Assembly: GCA_025361125.1 (NCBI GenBank)
Contig: JANYBM010000022.1
Coordinates: 1-64,000, forward strand
Source: Holophagaceae bacterium
GTDB taxonomy: Bacteria > Acidobacteriota > Holophagae > Holophagales > Holophagaceae
Reading direction: 5' to 3'
DNA: 64,000 nucleotides
Of the stretch, positions 9,541-17,761 are shown piece by piece (the first letter of the stretch is position 1; each line of letters opens with the position of its first letter). Position numbers and translations under genes: made by a program. Under the pieces are notes generated by a model, which was not told where the DNA came from, did no database searches, and was given only the letters and a program-made list of their open reading frames with translations.

Positions 9541-10290
9541 TCAACCATTCATCCGGGATCGCAGGATATCTACCAATCCACCGCCATTGGCCAGGGCCTG
9601 CACGAGAGCGCTGCCGATGACAGGCGTCGCGCCCATGGCCCGCACTTCGGCCATGGCCGCGGAATCGCTCAGACCGAAACCCACCGCCAGCGGGCGGTCA
9701 GAGATGGCTTTCAAAGCCGCCACTCGCTCTCTTACCGGTGCGAGGTCCGTGGTATCGCCGGTCCCCGTCACACCCAGGCGGGCCACCACGTAAGCGAAGC
9801 GTTGGGCAAAAGGGTGACCTGGCCCGGGATCAGGACGCCGTTCCAGAAGGCCCTTGGCCCGTTCGATATCCGTGGTGGGGGAAAGGAGGGGAATCATGGG
9901 GAAACCTGCGGTCCGTAGCTTAGCTTCGAATTCCGCTTCCTCGGAATCAGGCAGATCCACCACCAGCAAGGCTTTCACGGGTGTAGGCCACAGCAGGTCG
10001 AGCAAGCGATCTGCGCCGATCTGCAGCAAGGGATTCAAGTAGGTGAAGAGGATCAGGTCGGGACTCTCCGTCAATCCGGCCAGCATTTCGAGCACGCGCA
10101 AGGGTGTGGCGCCCCGCTGGATGGCGCGGTGGGCCGCAGCCTGAAGCACGGGGCCATCGGCGATGGGATCGCTATGGGGCAGCCCGATTTCCAGTGCCTC
10201 GATGCCCAAAGCCTTAGCTTCGGCAAGGAGTTGCGGCAAGGCTGCGAGGGATGGGTCACCGGCCATGATGAAAGGAAGTAGTTTATTCAT
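9541..10290 (-). CDS. trpA: Tryptophan synthase alpha chain
   Basis: Cleaves indole-3-glycerol phosphate to indole and glyceraldehyde-3-phosphate and channels indole to TrpB. 249 residues, slightly short for the family. It has the catalytic region ALEIGLPHSDPIADGPVLQ near residues 35-52 and the phosphate-binding region near the C-terminus (GFGLSDSAA and VIGSALV). It is the last gene of the trp operon, 12 bases after trpB. The inverted repeat at 9494-9537 follows the stop. Confidence 0.95.
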   Translation of the reverse strand: MNKLLPFIMAGDPSLAALPQLLAEAKALGIEALEIGLPHSDPIADGPVLQAAAHRAIQRGATPLRVLEMLAGLTESPDLILFTYLNPLLQIGADRLLDLLWPTPVKALLVVDLPDSEEAEFEAKLRTAGFPMIPLLSPTTDIERAKGLLERRPDPGPGHPFAQRFAYVVARLGVTGTGDTTDLAPVRERVAALKAISDRPLAVGFGLSDSAAMAEVRAMGATPVIGSALVQALANGGGLVDILRSRMNG

Positions 10291-10302
10291 ACTTTTTGTT
10301 CC

Positions 10303-11490
10303 TTAAATACCGAGTTTAGATTGGTATGTGGATAGATCCTTGTCTCCACGTCCCGAGAGCCCCAGGAGAACCGTGGCGAAACCTCGTTTCGCCAACTCCG
10401 GAAGCAAGGCCAAGGCGTGGCTCGATTCCAGCGCGGGCAGGATGCCTTCGGATTCGCAGAGCCATTGGGCCGCCTCCAAGGCCTGGGCATCCGATGCGCG
10501 CAGCACTTCAATTTTCCCATCCAAGGCGAGCGCCGCCAATTCCGGCCCCAACGCTGGGTAATCGAGGCCTGCACTGATGCTGGCTGTCTCCGCAGTATGA
10601 CCGTGCTGGTCCTGCAGCAGGAGCGTCTTGCACCCATGCAGTACGCCCAGGCGCCCGCCATCCAACCGCGCGGCATGTTCGCCCAGGGCCGACCCATGCC
10701 CTCCAGCTTCCACCGCGAATCGGTGCAGATCATCCCCCAGAAAAGGCACCAACAGGCCAAGACCATTGCTGCCGCCCCCCGCGCAAGCGATGACCGCATC
10801 CGGCAAAGAGACGGTCTGTTCCAGCATCTGGGCCCGGGCCTCCTCGCCGATGACCGTTTGAAAGGTGCGCACCATAGTTGGAAAAGGATGGGGACCCAAG
10901 GCGCTGCCAAGGATGTAATGAGCCTTGTCGCAGCGCGCAGCCCAAGCGCGGAGGGCTTCGTTCACAGCTTCCTTCAGGGTCCCCTGCCCTGCTTCCACTG
11001 GCACTACTTTTGTGCCGAAAAGCCTCATACGGGCCACGTTCGGGGCCTGTCGGGCCATATCAGTCACGCCCATGTAGACCGTGCATTTCAGCCCCAACCT
11101 GGCGCACGCGGCGGCGGCGGCCACGCCATGCTGGCCCGCGCCGGTTTCGGCGATGATTTCCGACTTGCCCATCCGTCGCGCGAGCAGAGCCTGGGCCATG
11201 GCGTTGTTGATCTTATGAGCACCGGTGTGGGTGAGGTCCTCGCGTTTGAGAAAGAGGCCTTGCAAGCCAAACTTCGCCGCCAATCGAGTGGCCGAGGTAA
11301 GAGGAGTCGGGCGGCCTACGAAATGACGTAATTCGCTCTTTAATTCGACCCGGAAAGAAGGATCATCCAAAGCCATCCGAAAGGCTTCTTCAAGATCCAG
11401 CAGCGGCTGCATCAGGGTTTCCGGCGCGTAGCATCCACCGAGCCCCCCGGTGCCGAATCGCGTGGGAAGCAGGAACTCAGTCGCGTGCAT
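10303..11490 (-). CDS. trpB: Tryptophan synthase beta chain
   Basis: PLP enzyme that condenses indole with serine to give tryptophan. 395 residues, the usual size of the TrpB1 class. The Schiff-base lysine is in THTGAHKINNA near residue 90; GRPTPL, ETGAGQHG and the glycine-rich phosphate cup CAGGGSNG are present. The start overlaps the end of trpF by 14 bases, which implies translational coupling. The partner subunit gene trpA follows directly. Confidence 0.97.
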   Translation of the reverse strand: MHATEFLLPTRFGTGGLGGCYAPETLMQPLLDLEEAFRMALDDPSFRVELKSELRHFVGRPTPLTSATRLAAKFGLQGLFLKREDLTHTGAHKINNAMAQALLARRMGKSEIIAETGAGQHGVAAAAACARLGLKCTVYMGVTDMARQAPNVARMRLFGTKVVPVEAGQGTLKEAVNEALRAWAARCDKAHYILGSALGPHPFPTMVRTFQTVIGEEARAQMLEQTVSLPDAVIACAGGGSNGLGLLVPFLGDDLHRFAVEAGGHGSALGEHAARLDGGRLGVLHGCKTLLLQDQHGHTAETASISAGLDYPALGPELAALALDGKIEVLRASDAQALEAAQWLCESEGILPALESSHALALLPELAKRGFATVLLGLSGRGDKDLSTYQSKLGI

Positions 11491-12124
11491 AGTGGGCCTC
11501 GCTGGACAAAGTCTTAGCGGTTTGAATGAAGGCCTTGACCTTCAAGGGATCCTTGATGCCTGGTGAACGCTCCAAGCGGCTGGCGGCATCGAACCCCCGG
11601 AACTGGATTCGTGCTTCAGCTGGGCAAAGTGCCGCCCGTTCTCGCAGGTTTTGAGTATGGAGTCCGCCCGCCAACAAGAAGTCTCCCGGTGGCGGGAAAG
11701 TCATGGCGTGGGTTTGCCCGGAACCACCTACCAGACCCGTGGCTTGAGGATTCGACTCCCAGATGTAAAGGTCTATTGGAATGGGCATTGTAATGGGCAT
11801 TGCGCCTTGCTCATCACTCCATGGAAGCAAAATGAAATAACCTTCTGCTTTTAATCGTTGAACTACGGCTGCCCGATATTCAGAGGACACATGGGGCTGA
11901 ATGTTCCGTATGCCCGCAACGCTCGCCAATCTTATGATGGCCTCGGCGTCATCCGAAACCATGACCAGCACGGCCTGGTCGCGCACTTCAGTGGTTGCTT
12001 CGGCCAGATCCGCACAATGTCTCGGGCTGGGCGGATGCACGACGAAGCCTAAATAATCAGCGCCTTCGGCGGCGGCGAAGGCGGCATCGGCGGCATTGGT
12101 AAGGCCGCAGATTTTGACTTTCAT
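11477..12124 (-). CDS. trpF: Phosphoribosylanthranilate isomerase
   Basis: Isomerises N-(5-phosphoribosyl)anthranilate to the ribulose phosphate form, the third step of tryptophan synthesis. 215 residues, a standalone TIM barrel not fused to TrpC. MKVKICGLTN holds the catalytic Cys; the C-terminal FRGFDAASRLE carries the usual Asp and SPGIKD follows. The ATG overlaps the trpC stop as ATGA. The 14-base overlap with trpB is at the other end. Confidence 0.94.
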   Translation of the reverse strand: MKVKICGLTNAADAAFAAAEGADYLGFVVHPPSPRHCADLAEATTEVRDQAVLVMVSDDAEAIIRLASVAGIRNIQPHVSSEYRAAVVQRLKAEGYFILLPWSDEQGAMPITMPIPIDLYIWESNPQATGLVGGSGQTHAMTFPPPGDFLLAGGLHTQNLRERAALCPAEARIQFRGFDAASRLERSPGIKDPLKVKAFIQTAKTLSSEAHYARD

Positions 12125-12966
12125 AAAGCCACGCGAGTTTTAGAGCCAACCAAAATCCGTTCCAGGAATCCTTTGGGATTCGCGCTGCGCATGAGGGCCT
12201 CGCCCATAAGCACGGCATCGAAGCCTGCCATGAATGCCTTTACCGCATCCTCGGGCGTAGCAAGACCCGATTCACGAATCAGCACCGCGTTTGGAAAGGC
12301 TTTTCTGAGCGGCGCAGCGCTGGGCGCTCCAAGCGTGAAAGTCGAGAGATCTCGCGCATTGATGCCAACAAGTCGGGCTTTGGCAGCCTGGGCCACAGGA
12401 ATTTCTGTCAAGTCATGCAGTTCCACAAGCGGCTCCAACCCCAAGGCCCGCGCGCCGTCGGCAAAGATGGCGGTGGCTTCCTTCAAAACGCGGGCGATGA
12501 GCAGCACAGCCCTGGCACCGGAGGCGGCAGCGTCGAAGAGATGCGCTTCGGAGATCACGAAACCTTTGTAGAGGCTTGGCACTCCAAGTTCTACAGCCTG
12601 GGCTAGATGTCTGCTTGAACCCAGGAAATAACGAGGTTCGGTGAGGATCGAGAAACACGCGGCGCCACCTTCCTGGTAGGCGATCAGTTGTTCCCGCAAG
12701 GCTGTGCCCGCCGCGAAGGGTCCAAGCGAAGGTGAGCCCTGCTTGAATTCCGCGATGATGGCGCAGCCTTCTCGCACATGGCTCTCACGCAGAGCTGATT
12801 CGAAGGGACCAGCCTGGTGCGCGGACAAGGGTTCCCTTTCGGAACCGGCTGCTGATGGCAATTCACTGATCCGCGCCAACTCGGACAGCAGCACCTTTTG
12901 AAGGTGTGAGCTGGGGGCCAGGCCAGTGCCCTGCACCAGCTCCTCAGGATTCGGGAATGCGCTCAT
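12121..12966 (-). CDS. trpC: Indole-3-glycerol phosphate synthase
   Basis: Closes the indole ring of the carboxyphenylamino-deoxyribulose phosphate intermediate. 281 residues. Signatures: IAEFKQGSPSLGPF near residue 90 (the catalytic Lys region), a modified VGINARDLSTF, and SGLATPEDAV with FDAVLMGEALM near the C-terminus. Its ATG shares one base with the trpD stop (TGATG) and its stop overlaps trpF as ATGA, so translation is probably coupled through all three genes. Confidence 0.95.
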   Translation of the reverse strand: MSAFPNPEELVQGTGLAPSSHLQKVLLSELARISELPSAAGSEREPLSAHQAGPFESALRESHVREGCAIIAEFKQGSPSLGPFAAGTALREQLIAYQEGGAACFSILTEPRYFLGSSRHLAQAVELGVPSLYKGFVISEAHLFDAAASGARAVLLIARVLKEATAIFADGARALGLEPLVELHDLTEIPVAQAAKARLVGINARDLSTFTLGAPSAAPLRKAFPNAVLIRESGLATPEDAVKAFMAGFDAVLMGEALMRSANPKGFLERILVGSKTRVAL

Positions 12967-13997
12967 CAGCGGGCCTCCGCATTGGTTGGAAGCGGCAATG
13001 AGAACCCGCCTTCAAGGGAGTCCTTGGCTTCACGAAAATAATCTGGTACACGATCCAGTCCCACATCGCGATGCAGCACCAACCCCAGCGCCACTTGAAG
13101 CGCCACGCCATCGGCTATGGCAGGGCGGAAGTCGGGATGTTTGGAGCCCCCATGAAGGCCCCTGGCCACCCTCAGCGCTTCAGCCCGGTCGTGCACGCGA
13201 AGAGCGTTCTTGGCTGGCTGCGGAATGCCCAGCTCGCGCGGGACCAGCACCTGCAAAGGCTCCAGAGCGCCATCATGAATTTCAATGACCATGGTCGGCC
13301 CTTCAATGGACGCCTCATCCAGGCCCCGGCCTTCGGCGTCCTTCCCGTGAACTACGAAGGCCCGTTGCACGGAACTCTTCGCGAGCGCGCCCGCCATGGG
13401 CTTCAACAAGGCTTCTTTCGCCACGCCCAGAAGCTGCAGTTGCGGCTTCCCAGGATTTAACAGTGGACCCAAGAGATTAAAAATTGTGGGGATGCCAAGG
13501 CGCTTGCGGATCTCCCGCAGGCGGCCCAACAGCGGGTGATAGGCGGGTGCGAAGAGGAACGCGAAACTCCGTTTCCGAAGATCATCCACCAACTGTTCTG
13601 GAGATCGGGCCAGGTCGTAGCCCAGGGCCTCCAGCAGGTCCGCCGAGCCGCACAGGCTCGTGGCCGCACGATTGCCATGCTTTAGCACCGGCACGCCAAG
13701 ATGCGCCAAGTGCAAGGCCGCAAGTGTGCTCAAGTTGGCCGTGGATGCGCCATCTCCGCCGGTGCCGCAGGTATCCAGCACGCGCATTCCCGAATCGGGA
13801 AAGGGAATGGCGACTTCCTGCAAGGCCTCGGCGAAGGCCGCCAATTCTTCGGCTTCGGGAACCCGTTGGGCCAGCAGCGCCAGGCAGGCGCCCACCAGCA
13901 GCGCGTCGGTGTCCTGGTCAATGAAGGTCTTCATCAACTCCCTTGCCGTGATGTGCGGCAAGGGTTGGATAGGGTTGTGGGTGGTGAGCAGAGTCAT
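12966..13997 (-). CDS. trpD: Anthranilate phosphoribosyltransferase
   Basis: Transfers phosphoribosyl from PRPP to anthranilate. 343 residues, typical of standalone TrpD. The PRPP/Mg signature VLDTCGTGGDG is near residue 75 and KHGNRAATSLCGSADLLEAL near 105. Its ribosome site GGAAGGA is strong, which fits a start 39 bases after trpG rather than an overlap. TrpG is separate here, unlike the TrpGD fusions of enterobacteria. Confidence 0.96.
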   Translation of the reverse strand: MTLLTTHNPIQPLPHITARELMKTFIDQDTDALLVGACLALLAQRVPEAEELAAFAEALQEVAIPFPDSGMRVLDTCGTGGDGASTANLSTLAALHLAHLGVPVLKHGNRAATSLCGSADLLEALGYDLARSPEQLVDDLRKRSFAFLFAPAYHPLLGRLREIRKRLGIPTIFNLLGPLLNPGKPQLQLLGVAKEALLKPMAGALAKSSVQRAFVVHGKDAEGRGLDEASIEGPTMVIEIHDGALEPLQVLVPRELGIPQPAKNALRVHDRAEALRVARGLHGGSKHPDFRPAIADGVALQVALGLVLHRDVGLDRVPDYFREAKDSLEGGFSLPLPTNAEAR

Positions 13998-14036
13998 GAG
14001 GGATCCTTCCGACTAAGAGCTAAAAAACATGAGCTA

Positions 14037-14615
14037 TCAGCCATGAACAACACCGGCCAGTTTCAGAAAATTTTTCAGCAGGGCCGGGCCATCAGGAGTG
14101 AGGATGCTTTCCGGGTGAAACTGGACGCCCCAGCGGGGCAACGTGGCATGTTCGATGGCCATGATCTCGCCGCCTGGACTCGTCCCCGTCACACGCCAAC
14201 ACGCAGGCAGGGTCAATGTTTCCGCGATGAGGCTGTGATAACGGCCGATAGGGAAGTCCTGGGGCAGGCCTGCAAAAACCCCCATGCTTTCATGTCGCAG
14301 CGGTGTGGCCTCGCCATGAAGGGGTTCCAAGGCGCGGACGACCTTGCCTCCAGTGGCCGCCACAAGCGCTTGATGCCCCAGGCAGACCCCCAGCACAGGG
14401 ACTTTCCAATCGCTCCCGGCGATAGCCATATGGCCTGGACTTTCACTAGGATGACCCGGGCCCGGCGACAGCACCACGGCTTCGGGATTCATGGCCTTCG
14501 CCTCATCAAGCGCGATGGCATCGTGGCGCACCACGCGGACTTCGGTGCCAAGGGTTTCGAAGGCCTGCACCAGGTTGTAGGTGAAGCTGTCGAGGGCATC
14601 AATCAGCAGGATCAT
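14037..14615 (-). CDS. trpG: Anthranilate synthase component II (glutamine amidotransferase)
   Basis: Supplies ammonia from glutamine to TrpE. The frame is open upstream, but the family start MILLIDALDSFTYNL is at 14615, where the ATG overlaps the trpE stop as ATGA. This gives 192 residues, normal for a class I amidotransferase. The nucleophile is in VLGVCLGHQAL and the catalytic His-Glu pair in WGVQFHPESI. The operon position makes the tryptophan role more likely than a folate PabA role. Confidence 0.96.
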   Translation of the reverse strand: MILLIDALDSFTYNLVQAFETLGTEVRVVRHDAIALDEAKAMNPEAVVLSPGPGHPSESPGHMAIAGSDWKVPVLGVCLGHQALVAATGGKVVRALEPLHGEATPLRHESMGVFAGLPQDFPIGRYHSLIAETLTLPACWRVTGTSPGGEIMAIEHATLPRWGVQFHPESILTPDGPALLKNFLKLAGVVHG

Positions 14616-15991
14616 CTCTCCATCTCCGAAAGATTCACGCCCAGGGCTTCGGCGACTGCGCCCATCTTCTGCAACGTCTCGCGGTATTCCGAAGCTGGAT
14701 CCGAGGCCCGCACGACACCTGCTCCGGCTTGCAGGTAGGCCGCTCTGTTCGCGTAGATCGCTGTGCGCAGGATCAGCGCGGTATCCAATACGCCATCGGC
14801 GCCGATGCGCACCAAGGCGCCGCCGTAAGGACCGCGCATGTCGCCTTCCAGTTCGGCGATGCGTTGACAGGCCCGCAGTTTCGGCGCGCCGCTTACTGTT
14901 CCCGCCGGGAAGCACGATGCCAGTACATCCAGCGCATCCAGGCCCTCCTTCAGCTTCGCCTTCACGGTGGTGGTGAGGTGCAATACGTGGCTCGTGCGTT
15001 GTGAAGCTAATGGCTTTTCCACCCGCACGCCGCCCGGCACGGCAATACGGCCCAGATCGTTGCGTGCCAGGTCCACGAGCATCTGGTGTTCGGCCAGTTC
15101 CTTGGGATTGCGCTTCAGCGCTTCGAATCGTTCGGCGTCTTCGTCATCGCTGCCGCCCCGGGCCACCGTTCCTGCTATGGGCAGTGTCTCCGCCTGCCCC
15201 TCGGACACGCGCACCAGCATTTCCGGGGATGCGCCGACGAGGGCGAAATCATCCCATTCCAGCAGGAAGGCATAGGGGCTGGGATTGAGACGCCGCAGGC
15301 GTCGGTAGGCCTCCAGGGGCGAGGGCGGATCCTCCACTCGAACGCGATGGCTGGGCACCATCTGGTAGACGTCACCATTCAGGATCCGCTCCTGGATGGC
15401 CTTCACGAAGTCTTCGTACTGTGCCTGGCTGACCTGGGCGATGGCTTGGGTCCGGTGCGCCGGTTCCACCGGCGTAGCGAAATGTTTCAACAGTTCAGCT
15501 AGTTCATCCAGCCGTGCCATGCCTTCGCTTGGATCGCCGCAAAGCACCTGCAATTCGGCCACCTGATGCAGGTGATCAATCACCAGGGCGGCGTCGAAGC
15601 GCCGCATCCACACGGTCGGAAGCCCCAGGCTATTTTTGGCGGGCAAGGGTAGGCTCGGTTCCAGTGCGACGATGGCCTCGAAACCCACATAGCCCGCGCA
15701 ACCCACGCCGATGGGAAAGGCATCGCGGGGGCCGGGGAGATCCGCCCGGGCGTCCGATTCACTTTGTAAAGTGCCAATGGACGCCAGCCCTCGCAGCGCC
15801 TCGACCCAGCCCATTCCAGGCGGCTCCAGGCGGACTTCGTCCTGGCCTTCCAGCAGCACAAAACTATGGCGGCCCACCCGCTCGCCCAGGTCGCAGGATT
15901 CCAGCAAAAGGCTGGCGCCAGCGTGCTTCAAGGCAAGAAAGGCCGAGAGGGGGGTGATGAGATCCGCGGGAAGCAGGCGGCGCAGCAGCAT
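14612..15991 (-). CDS. trpE: Anthranilate synthase component I
   Basis: Converts chorismate to anthranilate with TrpG. About 459 residues from the ATG at 15991; a TTG at 16006 would add five residues but lies against the terminator T-run. Chorismate-enzyme motifs are plain: PIAGTVARGG, DLARNDLGRIA, and FPAGTVSGAPK near the C-terminal third, then GPYGGALVRIG and AGAGVVRASDP. The N-terminal tryptophan feedback region is expected around LLLES (residues 29-33 from this start), which fits the LLES element of feedback-sensitive TrpE. It is the first structural gene of the operon, directly downstream of an attenuator. Confidence 0.96.
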   Translation of the reverse strand: MLLRRLLPADLITPLSAFLALKHAGASLLLESCDLGERVGRHSFVLLEGQDEVRLEPPGMGWVEALRGLASIGTLQSESDARADLPGPRDAFPIGVGCAGYVGFEAIVALEPSLPLPAKNSLGLPTVWMRRFDAALVIDHLHQVAELQVLCGDPSEGMARLDELAELLKHFATPVEPAHRTQAIAQVSQAQYEDFVKAIQERILNGDVYQMVPSHRVRVEDPPSPLEAYRRLRRLNPSPYAFLLEWDDFALVGASPEMLVRVSEGQAETLPIAGTVARGGSDDEDAERFEALKRNPKELAEHQMLVDLARNDLGRIAVPGGVRVEKPLASQRTSHVLHLTTTVKAKLKEGLDALDVLASCFPAGTVSGAPKLRACQRIAELEGDMRGPYGGALVRIGADGVLDTALILRTAIYANRAAYLQAGAGVVRASDPASEYRETLQKMGAVAEALGVNLSEMER

Positions 15992-16005
15992 GATGGGTGT
16001 GTCCA

Positions 16006-16040
16006 AATAAAAAAGCCCGGGTCCACATGGGAACCGGGCT
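16006..16040 (-). terminator. trp attenuator terminator
   Basis: In the operon direction AGCCCGGTTCC, loop CATGT and GGACCCGGGCT form an 11-bp stem with one mismatch, followed at once by six T residues. It ends about 15 bases before the trpE ATG, which is where an attenuator terminator should be. The left arm overlaps the antiterminator arm (16038-16048). Confidence 0.88.
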
Positions 16041-16087
16041 CGGAAGGGAGAAAAAAATCAGCTAGGTAGTAGCGTCCCCATCCGAGC
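16038..16087 (-). promoter_or_regulatory. trp antiterminator pairing
   Basis: On the transcript GCTCGGATGGG (16077-16087) can pair with CCCTTCCGAGC (16038-16048): seven perfect pairs, a mismatch and three more. This uses bases of the terminator left arm, so the two structures exclude each other. The first arm starts only 7 bases after the Trp codons. TCCGGCA (16130-16136) could pair with the same arm with one bulge, acting as the protector hairpin. Confidence 0.78.
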
Positions 16088-16148
16088 AGCCGCGCCACCA
16101 CCAACCCAGATAGGCCGCAGGAGCGAAAGTGCCGGAAACGAACGTCAT
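16062..16148 (-). CDS. trpL: trp leader peptide with three tandem Trp codons
   Basis: A 28-codon reading frame beginning ATG ACG TTC and ending TAG. Residues 16-18 are Trp-Trp-Trp (TGGTGGTGG at 16095-16103). An in-frame ATG at 16157 could add three residues. It reads straight into the antiterminator and terminator in front of trpE. The expected role is to stall the ribosome when charged tRNA-Trp is scarce, so that the antiterminator forms and the operon is transcribed. No good Shine-Dalgarno site is visible; GAG about 9 bases upstream of 16148 is the best. Confidence 0.85.
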   Translation of the reverse strand: MTFVSGTFAPAAYLGWWWRGCSDGDATT

Positions 16149-16155
16149 GAAAACC

Positions 16156-16185
16156 ATCTCAGCAGCAAGGATGGGGCTGTGTCAA
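16156..16185 (-). promoter_or_regulatory. Candidate trp operon promoter
   Basis: A perfect TTGACA (16180-16185 on the minus strand) is followed after 18 bases by TGAGAT, a weak -10. Transcription from it would begin very near the leader ATG, so either the leader is almost leaderless or the real -10 lies elsewhere. Confidence 0.4.
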
Positions 16186-16409
16186 CTTGATCGTCTTGGC
16201 AACGGGCTTATAAAGGTGCTCACGCAGACCGCCACCAGCTTCGAGGTGCGGAAACACTCTGCTCGTTCGAATGGGAGCCCGAACACCGCCTTGAAAACAC
16301 GCGGCGCCCCGGCCTTGCTCTGAAAGTGGATCAAGACGGCAGCACTGGGCTTCAAGGCCGCCATGAATCATGCCCGATGGTGCCCAACCACTTGGAAGCC
16401 CATTTCCCG

Positions 16410-16759
16410 TTATTGCTTGTCCCGCAGATAGTGCAGCTCAACTTCCCAGAAACCTGATCCGCCCACCCTTCGACAGCCTTCGGCATGAATCCATGGGAGT
16501 GTCTCCCCGGTGCCCGGATCCTGGGCCTGGGTGACCTCGCGGAGGTCTTGCTTGGTGAGCAGATCAGCTCTTGGCATCCATTGGTTGCTCCCATACGGTA
16601 CCGTTGCATCGACCAAGGCATCCTGTTCACCCGTGCGACCCAGGAGACCGCTTTTCTTCGTGTATCGATTCCGAAGCAGGAACCATCAAGACCATTTTGC
16701 TGGGCCGACTGGGCAAGCTTGCATCGTTCGAGGACCCTGTTTTGAAATAGACTCTTCAC
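16410..16759 (-). pseudogene. Frameshifted remnant of an unrecognised gene
   Basis: From about 16685 to the TAA at 16410 one frame reads like real protein: LLRNRYTKKSGLLGRTG, then DATVPYGSNQWMPRADLLTK, ending FWEVELHYLRDKQ. It has no proper start and meets a stop at 16686. The frame just before it, opening with GTG at 16759 (MKSLFQNRVLERCKL), looks like the missing N-terminus in another phase. The simplest reading is one gene broken by a frameshift near 16690. I do not recognise the family. About 220 bases between this remnant and the trp promoter (16186-16409) hold no gene I can support. Confidence 0.5.
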
Positions 16760-17761
16760 ATGCCTGATGATTCCTTCCCTTCCGACGCGCTACCTGAACG
16801 ACCTAACACTATTCATACCCAGGACCCTTTGAATCCAAGGGGTCCATGGAGCTTCATGAGGGAAGCTATCGGTGGCGGGCTTTCGAAATGGTCCTGGCAG
16901 CTCATGGCGGCCTGGGTGGCCTTCCAGGTGCTCACTAGCTTTGTGTGGGCCCGGCATCTGGGCGGTTTTGCGGCCTTTGGAAACCCTACCGGGGGCAGCG
17001 TACTTCCGAATAATTGGGGCGAGCATCTCACGGCAAGAGATATCTGGGAGCTCATGGAAAATGGGGGTATGAAGCACGAACCGTTTGGCTCGATGGTGCC
17101 GCTGCTCGCGCTTCTCTGTCTGATGTGGGTGTTCTGGTCGGGATGGGCCATGCAGGCTAACTGCCTGGGTTTCCCGCCGCGCTTAAAGCACTGGGTGTTA
17201 GGTCTGCTGGACGCCCTTCTTCTTGGGTTTTTGCCTTTGGGAATCGTATTTGGTCTGGCACGGTGGGCGCTGTCCACCATGGGTTCCACGGGTATCCAGG
17301 GCCTGGGTTGGGTGTCGTTCGTGGGGACTCCGCTCCTCTTCATGGCCTTTATTTCAGCCCTCAACCTTCAATGGTGGCTTTGCCGGATGGACCGCGCAGC
17401 AGGGTCCACTGGATTGCTGCGTCACTGGGGCCGCAGTTTTCTACGGCTTTGGATGAACCCAGTGCAATGGACGAGCCTGGTGCTTGCCGGGGTGATGCTG
17501 CGGGCGGGACTCGCCTTTCTGGCGATCTGGAGCGGCTGGCGCCTTGGCGGAGGGAGCACTTCTAGAGTGGAGTTGTTGCTTCTGCTGGAGCTGCTTTCCG
17601 CAGGGATCAATGCTTGGCTACTGGGTTGGTTTCTGCGTCTGACAGCCTTGTTCTGGAAGCAGGATGAAAAGGTGCGAAACGTGAGATTGGAATTGGAAGT
17701 GGCCAGGAAAATGGCCGTGACGGTTGAGTCACTGGAGATGGGCGGAACCAATGAGGCTTGA
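16760..17761 (+). CDS. Multi-pass inner-membrane protein of unknown function
   Basis: 333 residues with about six hydrophobic segments, for example MAAWVAFQVLTSFVWA, LLALLCLMWVFWSGWAM, LLDALLLGFLPLGIVFGLA and LLLLLELLSAGINAWLLGWF. No family recognised. The first 40 residues are hydrophilic. The start at 16760 has no clear ribosome site; an ATG at 16856 with GGAG upstream is a serious alternative. The stop overlaps the start of the next gene by 11 bases, so it is probably co-transcribed with the split 5'-nucleotidase pair. Confidence 0.75.
   Translation: MPDDSFPSDALPERPNTIHTQDPLNPRGPWSFMREAIGGGLSKWSWQLMAAWVAFQVLTSFVWARHLGGFAAFGNPTGGSVLPNNWGEHLTARDIWELMENGGMKHEPFGSMVPLLALLCLMWVFWSGWAMQANCLGFPPRLKHWVLGLLDALLLGFLPLGIVFGLARWALSTMGSTGIQGLGWVSFVGTPLLFMAFISALNLQWWLCRMDRAAGSTGLLRHWGRSFLRLWMNPVQWTSLVLAGVMLRAGLAFLAIWSGWRLGGGSTSRVELLLLLELLSAGINAWLLGWFLRLTALFWKQDEKVRNVRLELEVARKMAVTVESLEMGGTNEA

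Noticed and set aside
10417-11331. Long plus-strand open frames across the trp operon, also 13701-14738
   Set aside because: Shadows of trpB, trpD and trpG, which have full family motifs on the minus strand.
11745-11765. tRNA T-arm-like string GGATTCGACTCCC
   Set aside because: It is inside the trpF coding sequence and no cloverleaf can be built around it.
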